This document shows positions 1 to 5,451 of a stretch of DNA of 6,348 nt, piece after piece. The stretch comes from Mucilaginibacter sp. GTDB taxonomy: Bacteria; Bacteroidota; Bacteroidia; Sphingobacteriales; Sphingobacteriaceae. The position numbers and the translations under genes are program-made. The notes beneath the pieces were generated by a model that was not told the DNA's origin, did not search any database, and worked only from the letters and a program-made list of their open reading frames with translations. Location: the NCBI GenBank assembly GCA_025934475.1, contig JAICXZ010000202.1:1-6348 (forward strand), given 5' to 3'. The first letter of the stretch is position 1; each line of letters opens with the position of its first letter.

Positions 1-1
1 A

Positions 2-514
2 GTCTTTCATGTCTGCAACACCCCGGGATTGAACTTCGGCACCTCAGGATTCAAGCTAGCTGCCTCCAGCGCAGTCATCAGTATTTCTCTGGTAGAAACC
101 GGATCAATAATCGCATCGATCCAAAGCCTTGCCGCACCATATCTGGAACTGATCGAAGAATTTACGCTGACTGAAATGATCGATTTTCATTTCCGGTTCA
201 AGGCACGCAAAGGAGGGATAGATAACGAAGGTGTCATCAACCTGCTGGATATGGAGGCCAGCAAGAATAAGGTGATTAAGTATTTCTCTTCAGGCATGAA
301 GCAGCGATTGAAACTGGCACTGGCATTTTGCTCGGATACGCCCATGCTAATGCTAGATGAGCCCACCTCCAACCTCGACTCACAGGGCGTTAGCTGGTAT
401 CTGAACCTGGTTGAGCAATTTGCAGCCAATCGGCTTACCGTCATCTGCTCTAACCAGGAACATGAGTATAGCTTTTGTAAGCATCGGCTCAATATATCCG
501 ACTACAAGAAATAG
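2..514 (+). CDS. ABC transporter ATP-binding protein, 5'-partial (possibly degenerate N-terminus)
   Basis: This is the nucleotide-binding subunit of an ABC transporter, which would couple ATP hydrolysis to transport at the inner membrane; the substrate cannot be told. The frame is open to the left edge, and the in-window TTG at 29 is unlikely to be the true start. Visible motifs are a Q-loop region (AAPYLELIEEFTLTEM, about 131-181), an ABC signature in the variant form SSGMKQR (about 287-307), Walker B plus D-loop (MLMLDEPTSNLD, 344-379) and a likely switch histidine in SNQEHEY. The C-terminus (HRLNISDYKK) looks natural. Compared with the usual roughly 210 residues of compact one-domain ATPases, about 40 N-terminal residues are missing. 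The Walker A lysine should lie inside the window, but only a GTSGFKLA-like remnant is seen, and the spacing to the Q-loop is short. It is therefore either an edge-truncated gene with a divergent P-loop or a pseudogene. The permease partner is not in view. It converges with the next gene, 14 bp away. Confidence 0.8.
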   Translation, partial: VFHVCNTPGLNFGTSGFKLAASSAVISISLVETGSIIASIQSLAAPYLELIEEFTLTEMIDFHFRFKARKGGIDNEGVINLLDMEASKNKVIKYFSSGMKQRLKLALAFCSDTPMLMLDEPTSNLDSQGVSWYLNLVEQFAANRLTVICSNQEHEYSFCKHRLNISDYKK

Positions 515-528
515 CTACTCTATATCTT

Positions 529-1077
529 TTAACTTGAAACAGGCGGCATATAAGCCAGCTTCCTTCTAAAATATTTGTCCCAGCTAGCCTGCTGAACGAG
601 ATTCCTGGAGTGACTTGTATCATCGTCATAATCCCTGTTCAATTGCTGGTATTTGGCGTGGATCCGCTCAAATATTTCATTCACCTCGTCCTTGTAGTTT
701 TCATCAAAGCGCGTCCGGTCAAATGTTCGCAGCAATTCTTGCTGCTCCATATAGCTGATGCTATAATGCCCCTGCTCGTGTTTAAGAATTTCTATGAGTT
801 TTGCAGGATTGTTCCGGATATCGCGATCCAGCCATGATTTTTCCCGGTCAACCTCCAGGGTTACATAAAAAGTCAGCTGGTAATAATTGTTTCGGGCGTG
901 GACATCATACTTCAGGCTGATGGAACAGGCCGTTTCGGCCACCACATCGCCGTAATGTCGTGGTGGTCCTTGAAAATCATTAGTCGTCAGTTGCTTGTAT
1001 GGCTGTGCCTTACCGGTGCAAATGGCGATTAAAATAAATGCTAGCATACATGTCAACTTCACTAATCCTCGTCTCAT
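529..1077 (-). CDS. Secreted DUF922-type putative zinc metalloprotease
   Basis: This 182-residue protein has an N-terminal signal peptide (basic MRRGLVK, then a hydrophobic stretch to about residue 21, likely cleaved after GKA at 24), so it probably acts in the periplasm or outside the cell. It carries the zinc-peptidase-like motif HEQGH at residues 100-104. The pattern LTTNDFQGPP near residue 30, LLxxEQGHY-like core and C-terminal YDDDTSHSRNLVQQASW (150-166) fits the DUF922 family, known from sequence as HExxH-containing proteins without a well-established substrate. A third metal ligand cannot be assigned with certainty; the histidine in THSRN (about 156) is a candidate. It starts 13 bp after the SPFH gene on the same strand, so the two are probably co-transcribed. 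No Shine-Dalgarno is visible before the ATG, as is common in Bacteroidota. Protease activity is inferred, not shown. Confidence 0.75.
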   Translation of the reverse strand: MRRGLVKLTCMLAFILIAICTGKAQPYKQLTTNDFQGPPRHYGDVVAETACSISLKYDVHARNNYYQLTFYVTLEVDREKSWLDRDIRNNPAKLIEILKHEQGHYSISYMEQQELLRTFDRTRFDENYKDEVNEIFERIHAKYQQLNRDYDDDTSHSRNLVQQASWDKYFRRKLAYMPPVSS

Positions 1078-1090
1078 TCAGTCAATGGGG

Positions 1091-2035
1091 TTATTTTCCC
1101 TTTTTGACGGATTCTGCCTTCAAAAGGTTTAAACTCATTACTTCTTTCATCGTACGCTCCATTCCCTCAACCGAGCCATCTAAGAAAATAACATTACCAG
1201 TCGAGTTCTCGGCGAAGTGTTTGATCGACTCCGTCCACATGGTGAAGAGGATAACCGAAGTATCCATATCAGCCTTATGCATTTCTTCGGCCGCCGCCGA
1301 CATACCTTTAGCAACCTCCTCGCGGAACAAGGCAATACCCTGCCCGCGTAATTGTGCTGCCTGTCTTTCGGCTTCAGCTGCGATTTTAATCGCGTTACCT
1401 TCAGCTTCGGCTGCTTTGGTTTTAGTGATCAATAAAGCCTGTCCTTCGTTCTCAGCGGCAGCTTTAAGATTATTGGATGCAACCACCTGGCTCATTGATT
1501 TCAAAATCATATCGTCAAAGGTGATATCATTCAGTTGCAGATCCTGTAAGTGATACCCCCAGGTCTCCAGCACTGTGTCCAGCTGTTCTTTTACATGTTG
1601 TACTATATCGCTGCGCAGCGTTAAAACATCGGCCTGGCGCTTGGTTGCCACGTATGCACGGATAGAACCTTCGATGGTTCGGATCAGCGCCTGCATCAGG
1701 TTTCGCTCATCAACAAATTTGAAGGCGACGTTTTTAATAGTTTCCTCGGCCTGGTCAAGAACCGAGTACAGCAGCATGGCCTTAAAATAAACTTTGGCCT
1801 GGTCGATAGTTACGGCCTGGAATTCAAGTTCTACCGATCGGTTCTGGATCGAAATGCGGCTTTGAATCTGTTCAATAAGCGGTATTTTCAGATTAAGGCC
1901 AGGATGAAGTATTCGCCGATATTTTCCAAATACAGTAATCACGGCTATAGTGCCCTGTTTTACAGTCACAAATGAGCTGAATAATATAATTAGTCCAATA
2001 AAAACAATGATTAAAAGCGGCAATGCGGGGTTCAT
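1091..2035 (-). CDS. SPFH/band 7 (prohibitin/HIR-like) membrane protein
   Basis: This 314-residue protein belongs to the stomatin/prohibitin/flotillin/HflK-C superfamily, membrane-anchored scaffolds that assemble into large ring-like oligomers and often associate with membrane proteases or lipid microdomains. One N-terminal membrane segment (about residues 5-24) is followed by the band-7 domain (about 25-190), including VKQGTIAVITVFGKYRRILHPGLN and the conserved ALIRTIEGSIR and DITFDDM stretches. An Ala/Glu/Lys-rich coiled coil follows (about 190-230: NNLKAAAENEGQA, KTKAAEAEGNAIKIAAEAE), then a C-terminal region resembling the hypersensitive-induced-response branch (GIALFREEVAKGM). Length is normal for that branch. 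It is first in a two-gene unit with the DUF922 protein, which suggests but does not prove a functional link between scaffold and protease-like partner. No NfeD-type partner is seen beside it. The start at 2035 puts the membrane helix directly after MNPA. Confidence 0.88.
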   Translation of the reverse strand: MNPALPLLIIVFIGLIILFSSFVTVKQGTIAVITVFGKYRRILHPGLNLKIPLIEQIQSRISIQNRSVELEFQAVTIDQAKVYFKAMLLYSVLDQAEETIKNVAFKFVDERNLMQALIRTIEGSIRAYVATKRQADVLTLRSDIVQHVKEQLDTVLETWGYHLQDLQLNDITFDDMILKSMSQVVASNNLKAAAENEGQALLITKTKAAEAEGNAIKIAAEAERQAAQLRGQGIALFREEVAKGMSAAAEEMHKADMDTSVILFTMWTESIKHFAENSTGNVIFLDGSVEGMERTMKEVMSLNLLKAESVKKGK

Positions 2036-2044
2036 AATATGCAG

Positions 2045-2061
2045 ATTTAGTTAATCTAAAT
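2045..2061. promoter_or_regulatory. Inverted repeat in divergent intergenic region
   Basis: ATTTAG (2045-2050) and CTAAAT (2056-2061) form a perfect 6-bp inverted repeat around the spacer TTAAT. It lies 10 bp before the SPFH start and about 60 bp before the small membrane protein start, so a dimeric regulator bound here could affect both divergent genes. The region is very A+T-rich, so chance occurrence is quite possible. Confidence 0.25.
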
Positions 2062-2120
2062 ATAGAGTTTATTTTGGGTATGGAATTTGTTTTTGTTTGG
2101 CATCAACAAAAATTTTAGTC

Positions 2121-2309
2121 ATGAACATGAAACGTACCTTCGGGGCCATACTGACGGTGCTCGGAATTATTGGGTTAATCTATACAGGCGCAAGCATTAT
2201 TCAACGCAGCTCCAACGCTTCAACATTAATTGTTGTAGGCATTATCGGCATATTGTTCTTCTTTTCAGGAATAGCGTTGATTAAGAGGACCGCAGATGAT
2301 GCGGGGTAG
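2121..2309 (+). CDS. Small two-helix membrane protein, function unknown
   Basis: This 62-residue hydrophobic protein starts MNMKRTFGAILTVLGIIGLI. It has two predicted membrane segments (about residues 8-27 and 34-55) joined by a short polar turn (QRSSNAST) and ends in a charged tail (KRTADDAG). Similar short proteins beginning MKRxFGAxLTxLGIIGLIY are, from memory, frequent in Sphingobacteriaceae, with no assigned function. An upstream TTG at 2097 would extend it by eight residues (ASTKILV), but the ATG at 2121, or the one at 2127 giving MKRTFGAI, fits the positive-inside start of the first helix better. It is divergent from the SPFH gene and convergent with the CapA gene, hence probably a one-gene unit. 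No domain allows a functional call. Confidence 0.7.
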   Translation: MNMKRTFGAILTVLGIIGLIYTGASIIQRSSNASTLIVVGIIGILFFFSGIALIKRTADDAG

Positions 2310-2328
2310 GCGCCCGGATCGAAACGCC

Positions 2329-2362
2329 TGGGTGGCGACCCAATGCATCGCGTCGCCACCCA
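2329..2362. repeat. 34-bp near-perfect palindrome centred on ATGCAT; possible bidirectional terminator
   Basis: Arms TGGGTGGCGAC (2329-2339) and GTCGCCACCCA (2352-2362) are exact reverse complements. The 12-nt middle continues the same symmetry around ATGCAT (2343-2348), with only two mismatched pairs (2342/2349 and 2340/2351). It sits between two convergent genes (stops at 2309 and 2368), the usual place for a bidirectional terminator, although the T-rich tract after it (GGAATTAATTTT) is weak. A small stem AGGCG (2308-2312)/CGCCT (2325-2329) abuts it. From memory, palindromes of the form GACGC-ATGCAT-GCGTC are recurrent intergenic repeats in this kind of genome, so this may be one copy of a dispersed REP-like element. 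Confidence 0.65.
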
Positions 2363-2367
2363 TGGAA

Positions 2368-3492
2368 TTAATTTTCAGGTACAATTGCCCCATTATCATT
2401 AATATCGAGGCCTGCCTCCGGAAAATCCTTTTCAGTCAATAATTTGATACGTTTTGCCACATGATTCAGCGTATCTCTCGTTAAACCATATTGATGGCTT
2501 TGATTAAATGCAATGATGTTACCGCCAATAAACTCACCTTGTTTGTTCAGCTTCACCTTCAGCAATGGCGCCATGCCGCACACGCCAGCTACACTTACAC
2601 TTTTATAGGTACAGAAGTTGCCCAGGCTATAGGCGATCAGGCGGTCTTTATATATCTCCATAGCGCGACTCACATGCGGGCCATTTCCCAAAACGATATC
2701 AGCACCGGCGTCCACAACTGCATGGGCGAACTGATGCACATCACCGCGTTTTGCGCCCATGTATGACTCCATCTTAAAAGGTACATGCTCGTAAAGAGCA
2801 CCTTCGGCACCGCCATGAAAAGACACAATCACGATATCGCATTGCTGTTTTAATTCACGTACTATACCGGTGGCATGTTTTATTGCGAGTAGCGGAATGG
2901 TATGTGCATTTGGTGCAAATGAACAGAACCCATATTTGACGCCATCGCGCTCAAAAATTGATGTAGGACAGCTATCAAGCCCAGCATAATGAATGCCAAG
3001 CGTATCAAGCGTTTGGGTAGTGCTAACACAGCCTGTATCGCCAAAATCTGTTATATGATTATTGGCTACACTCAACAGGTTAAAGCCGGCGTCTTTAAAC
3101 ACTTTGCCATAATAGGTTGGCATTCTGAACAGGTAAGCTACCGTGAGATTCTTTTTATAAGTAGCCGGGTTACCCTGATCCAGTAAAGTGCCTTCAAGGT
3201 TCCCGAAAACAATATCAGCATCTTTAAAATATGGCTTGGCAGCGGTGAAGCTCTGCTTAGCACTATCAGGTGGAAGTTTGCTTGAGTCGGGGTAGGCTGA
3301 ACCCAGCATCATATCGCCTACTGCAGCAATGATAATGGTGTCTTTAGACTGAACTTTGGCAATAGTATCAGGTTTGTGAAAAACACGTTCCTTTCGTGAT
3401 TTTAGTTTGAGAGCAGGTGATGCTGCAGGCAGTTCACAGCCATAAAGTACTAATGCACAAAAAGCAGCGAGGATAAGGGCTTGGAATTTCAT
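2368..3492 (-). CDS. CapA family lipoprotein (PGA_cap, metallophosphoesterase fold)
   Basis: This 374-residue protein is of the CapA/PgsA type, a metallophosphoesterase-like fold named for poly-gamma-glutamate capsule synthesis in Bacillus; most members elsewhere have unproven roles. The N-terminus MKFQALILAAFCALVLYGC ends in a lipobox (LYGC, lipidated Cys19), so it should be anchored in the envelope. Family motifs appear in order: AAVGDMMLGS (about 56-65), FGNLEGTL (96-103), SVANNHITDFG (141-151), VIVSFHGGAE (221-230) and DIVLGNGPHVSRAMEIY (265-281), then AYSLGNF. These supply the Asp, Asn and His residues expected to bind metal. Length is typical. Other capsule-polymer genes (CapB/CapC ligase type) are absent, so a role in poly-glutamate synthesis is doubtful; a generic envelope hydrolase role is equally likely. 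It follows the NlpC/P60 gene by 43 bp on the same strand, with a terminator hairpin in between. Confidence 0.88.
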   Translation of the reverse strand: MKFQALILAAFCALVLYGCELPAASPALKLKSRKERVFHKPDTIAKVQSKDTIIIAAVGDMMLGSAYPDSSKLPPDSAKQSFTAAKPYFKDADIVFGNLEGTLLDQGNPATYKKNLTVAYLFRMPTYYGKVFKDAGFNLLSVANNHITDFGDTGCVSTTQTLDTLGIHYAGLDSCPTSIFERDGVKYGFCSFAPNAHTIPLLAIKHATGIVRELKQQCDIVIVSFHGGAEGALYEHVPFKMESYMGAKRGDVHQFAHAVVDAGADIVLGNGPHVSRAMEIYKDRLIAYSLGNFCTYKSVSVAGVCGMAPLLKVKLNKQGEFIGGNIIAFNQSHQYGLTRDTLNHVAKRIKLLTEKDFPEAGLDINDNGAIVPEN

Positions 3493-3495
3493 GTC

Positions 3496-3524
3496 AAAAA
3501 AAAATCCTTTCGGCTGAAAGGATT
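3496..3524 (-). terminator. Rho-independent terminator after the NlpC/P60 gene
   Basis: Read on the - strand, AATCCTTTC (3524-3516), loop AGCC (3515-3512) and GAAAGGATT (3511-3503) form a perfect 9-bp stem with a 4-nt loop. The stem runs directly into a T tract (positions 3504-3496 are all A on the + strand). It begins 11 nt after the NlpC/P60 stop codon. The T tract ends only 3 nt before the CapA ATG, and the downstream arm contains GAAAGGA, a possible Shine-Dalgarno for CapA, so the hairpin may also limit CapA expression. Confidence 0.85.
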
Positions 3525-3535
3525 AATAAATTTCT

Positions 3536-4123
3536 TTATTGACTATTATTACTGTTTTCGTCGACCGGTTCTTCTTCCAGCTGTTTCTTAAATACATCGA
3601 GCAGTCGGCCACCTTTATAAAAATACCTGTTGTAATACCCGTCGGACAAATTGCCGATAGCCACGCCTTTAGCGGAAGCATGCGCAAACTTGCCATCGCC
3701 AAGGTAAATACCTACGTGGCTGATGCTGCGACTATGTATTTTGAAGAAAACAAGGTCACCTTCCTGCAAATCTTCTTTGCGAACCGGGCTAACCATACTG
3801 AATATATCACGCGAATTGCGTTTGATAGTCAGATTAAAAACTTTGCTGTATAATTCTTTGGTAAAGCCAGAGCAATCTATCCCTTTGCGTGATGAACCGC
3901 CAAAGTGGTAAGGGGTACCGATCCAATCGTAAACAAACTGAAAGAGCTTTACATTAGATGTGTTGGACAAAGCCACACCCATTATCTGTGAAAAGTAATC
4001 TTTTGCTAAACTTTGTTCCTCGTCGTCACCTTTAGCAGCTGGCTGTGGGGCCGCGCTTTTATTTTGCCCCTGAACTGCGAAAATACTGAGGCTGAAGGCT
4101 ATAGCTAATAAATATTTCTTCAT
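3536..4123 (-). CDS. Secreted NlpC/P60 family peptidoglycan hydrolase
   Basis: This 195-residue protein is a probable D,L-endopeptidase cutting peptide stems in peptidoglycan, of the small single-domain Spr/MepS-like type. The signal peptide MKKYLLAIAFSLSIFAVQGQ (1-20) directs export; a lipobox is absent, so it is probably soluble in the periplasm. After a short Ala/Pro/acidic linker (21-40) comes the NlpC/P60 domain (about 58-178). It has WIGTPYHFGG, the catalytic Cys84 in GIDCSGF, His136 in ISHVGIYLG and the third polar residue His148 in FAHAS, so the triad is intact. EGDLVFF is the usual strand before the histidine. A Glu-rich, Asn/Ser-rich tail ends the protein. A Bacteroidota-type promoter candidate lies about 70 bp upstream and a strong terminator follows, so it can be expressed on its own. 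It is divergent from pdhA. Confidence 0.93.
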   Translation of the reverse strand: MKKYLLAIAFSLSIFAVQGQNKSAAPQPAAKGDDEEQSLAKDYFSQIMGVALSNTSNVKLFQFVYDWIGTPYHFGGSSRKGIDCSGFTKELYSKVFNLTIKRNSRDIFSMVSPVRKEDLQEGDLVFFKIHSRSISHVGIYLGDGKFAHASAKGVAIGNLSDGYYNRYFYKGGRLLDVFKKQLEEEPVDENSNNSQ

Positions 4124-4195
4124 TTAATCTTTAGTCTTTGTCGCGAAGGGTACGACAGCGATTTATTATATTAAACTTTTGTCCTTTGTCGGCTA

Positions 4196-4226
4196 CAAAA
4201 CTATCCCATTTTTTTACAATTACAAA
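4196..4226 (-). promoter_or_regulatory. Bacteroidota-type promoter for the NlpC/P60 gene
   Basis: On the - strand, TTTG (complement of CAAA at 4223-4226), a 19-nt spacer and TAGTTTTG (complement of CAAAACTA at 4196-4203) match both boxes of the Bacteroidota primary-sigma consensus TTTG-N19-20-TAnnTTTG exactly. Transcription would begin roughly around 4190, leaving an untranslated leader of about 65 nt before the ATG at 4123. Confidence 0.7.
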
Positions 4227-4310
4227 TTAATGCCTTGTTTTTTGTGAAAAATGTAAAAAATAGCAGACGCTTTCTTTGTACGGTCAAGTTTTGGGAAAGT
4301 TTCACTTTAA

Positions 4311-4324
4311 TAGAAATATTTCTA
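4311..4324. promoter_or_regulatory. 14-bp perfect palindrome upstream of the pdhA promoter
   Basis: TAGAAATATTTCTA is its own reverse complement. It ends 15 bp before the proposed -33 box of pdhA, a position where an activator or repressor dimer could act. The base composition is A+T-rich, so some palindromes are expected by chance. No regulator is identified. Confidence 0.3.
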
Positions 4325-4339
4325 ACAAATTCGTTGCTG

Positions 4340-4371
4340 TTTCGATATTTACGTGGATATAATTAGATTTG
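4340..4371 (+). promoter_or_regulatory. Bacteroidota-type promoter for the pdhA-E2 operon
   Basis: TAGATTTG (4364-4371) matches the -7 consensus TAnnTTTG exactly. A TTTC (4340-4343), one mismatch from TTTG, lies 20 nt upstream. A TATAAT hexamer (4358-4363) adjoins. Initiation near 4377 would give a leader of about 30 nt before the ATG at 4407. This argues against the longer GTG start at 4353, which would lie upstream of the transcription start. Confidence 0.6.
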
Positions 4372-4406
4372 CGCTTTCTCAAAAAAAGAATCGGGTTTAC
4401 AAACAG

Positions 4407-5402
4407 ATGAGTTCAATCGCAATAAACAAGGACACCTACCTGATGTGGTACGAAGCTATGCTTCTAATGCGCAGGTTCGAAGAAAAAGCAGGGCAACTAT
4501 ACGGGCAACAAAAGATTCGCGGTTTCTGTCACCTATATATAGGTCAGGAGGCTGTGATGGCGGGTGCTATGTCGGTGCTGAAACATGAAGACAGCATGAT
4601 AACCGCTTATCGCGATCACGCTCATGCGCTTGCTAAGGGCACTTCCCCAAATGCAGTAATGGCCGAACTATACGGCAAAGCCACCGGATGCTCAAAAGGC
4701 AAAGGCGGCTCGATGCACATGTTCGATAAGGAAAATAACTTTTATGGCGGCCATGGTATCGTAGGCGGACAAATTCCGCTGGGTGCCGGTATTGCTTTCG
4801 CCGAGAAATATAAAGGTACCGACGCAGTATGCTGTTGCTACATGGGCGATGGCGCTGTACGCCAGGGTGCTCTGAACGAAACCTTCAACATGGCTGCGCT
4901 GTGGAAGCTGCCTGTAATATTCATTTGCGAGAACAATGGTTACGCAATGGGTACTTCTGTTGAACGTACAACTATCCAAACCGATATTTACAAGTTAGGC
5001 TTGCCTTATGGTATCCCTTCATCACCGGTTGATGGGATGGATCCGGTTGCTGTGCATAACGCAATGGACGAAGCTGCACAACGTGCACGTTCGGGCGAAG
5101 GGCCGACCTTCCTTGAAATGCGTACTTATCGCTATAAAGGTCACTCGATGTCCGATCCCCAGAAATACCGTACCAAAGAAGAGTTGGAAAGCTACAAAGC
5201 TAAAGATCCGATCGAAGCGGTGAAACAAACCATCCTGAAAGAAGGTTATGCCGACGAGAAATGGTGCGAAGATATCGAAGAGAAAATAAAGGCTGAAGTT
5301 GATGAATCTGTGAAATTCTCAGAAGAGTCACCATGGCCCGAAGCATCTGAACTTTATACCGACGTGTATGTTCAGAAAGATTATCCTTACATCAAGGATT
5401 AA
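4407..5402 (+). CDS. pdhA: Pyruvate dehydrogenase E1 component, alpha subunit
   Basis: This is the thiamine-diphosphate-binding alpha chain of the heterotetrameric pyruvate dehydrogenase E1. With the beta chain it decarboxylates pyruvate and transfers the acetyl group to the lipoyl arm of E2 in the cytoplasm. At 331 residues it has normal length. Visible are MLLMRRFEEKAGQLYGQQKI at the N-terminus, GFCHLYIGQEAV (39-50), AYRDHAHALAKG (67-78), GKGGSMHMF (98-106), and the ThDP/Mg motif GDGAVRQGALNETFNMA (147-163) through NNGYAMGT (176-183). The phosphorylation-loop-type segment YRYKGHSMSDPQKYRTKEE (241-259) follows. The ATG at 4407 is preferred over a GTG at 4353 because the family starts near the INKDTYLMWYEAMLLMRR block and a promoter overlaps the extension. 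The E2 gene follows by 49 bp, giving an operon. The E1 beta gene is not in view; in Bacteroidota it is often encoded at another locus. Confidence 0.96.
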   Translation: MSSIAINKDTYLMWYEAMLLMRRFEEKAGQLYGQQKIRGFCHLYIGQEAVMAGAMSVLKHEDSMITAYRDHAHALAKGTSPNAVMAELYGKATGCSKGKGGSMHMFDKENNFYGGHGIVGGQIPLGAGIAFAEKYKGTDAVCCCYMGDGAVRQGALNETFNMAALWKLPVIFICENNGYAMGTSVERTTIQTDIYKLGLPYGIPSSPVDGMDPVAVHNAMDEAAQRARSGEGPTFLEMRTYRYKGHSMSDPQKYRTKEELESYKAKDPIEAVKQTILKEGYADEKWCEDIEEKIKAEVDESVKFSEESPWPEASELYTDVYVQKDYPYIKD

Positions 5403-5451
5403 GTGACTAACAAGAATACTAATTATAAAACACTATACATTTAAATAGTAT

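Larger units (their letters stand above)
4124..4406. other. Divergent intergenic control region between NlpC/P60 and pdhA
   Basis: This 283-bp stretch is strongly A+T-rich and holds no convincing coding sequence; a GTG-initiated extension of the pdhA frame (from 4353) is judged to be non-coding leader. It contains a promoter candidate for each flanking gene and a 14-bp palindrome, annotated separately. Runs of T and A (4208-4215 and 4237-4260) give the region a bent, easily melted character. I saw no tRNA, riboswitch or small RNA that I could support. Confidence 0.7.

Noticed and set aside
929..941. GGCCG-TTT-CGGCC inverted repeat inside the DUF922 gene
   Set aside because: Short, within coding sequence and without a T tract; most likely due to codon content.
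2057..2064. TATATTTA (- strand) as a promoter -7 box for the SPFH gene
   Set aside because: One mismatch to the consensus and no TTTG at the right distance upstream; too weak to annotate.
2092..2099. TTTGTTTG as a promoter -7 box for the small membrane protein gene
   Set aside because: It mismatches TAnnTTTG, and the nearest upstream TTTG (2073-2076) is only 15 nt away. The area is simply T/G-rich.
2368..4123. NlpC/P60 plus CapA as a poly-gamma-glutamate capsule locus
   Set aside because: The required CapB/CapC-type synthase genes are absent and a strong terminator separates the two genes; ordinary envelope functions explain them.
4353..4406. GTG-initiated 18-residue N-terminal extension of pdhA
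   Set aside because: The extension (DIIRFALSQKKNRVYKQ) is not typical of E1 alpha, and a perfect TAnnTTTG promoter box lies inside it, so translation from 4407 is more likely.
4531..4544. 14-bp palindrome ACCTATATATAGGT inside pdhA
   Set aside because: It is explained by the conserved codons for HLYIG. A similar TATATATAGG string recurs in E2 from LLYIG codons, so it reflects coding rather than an operator.
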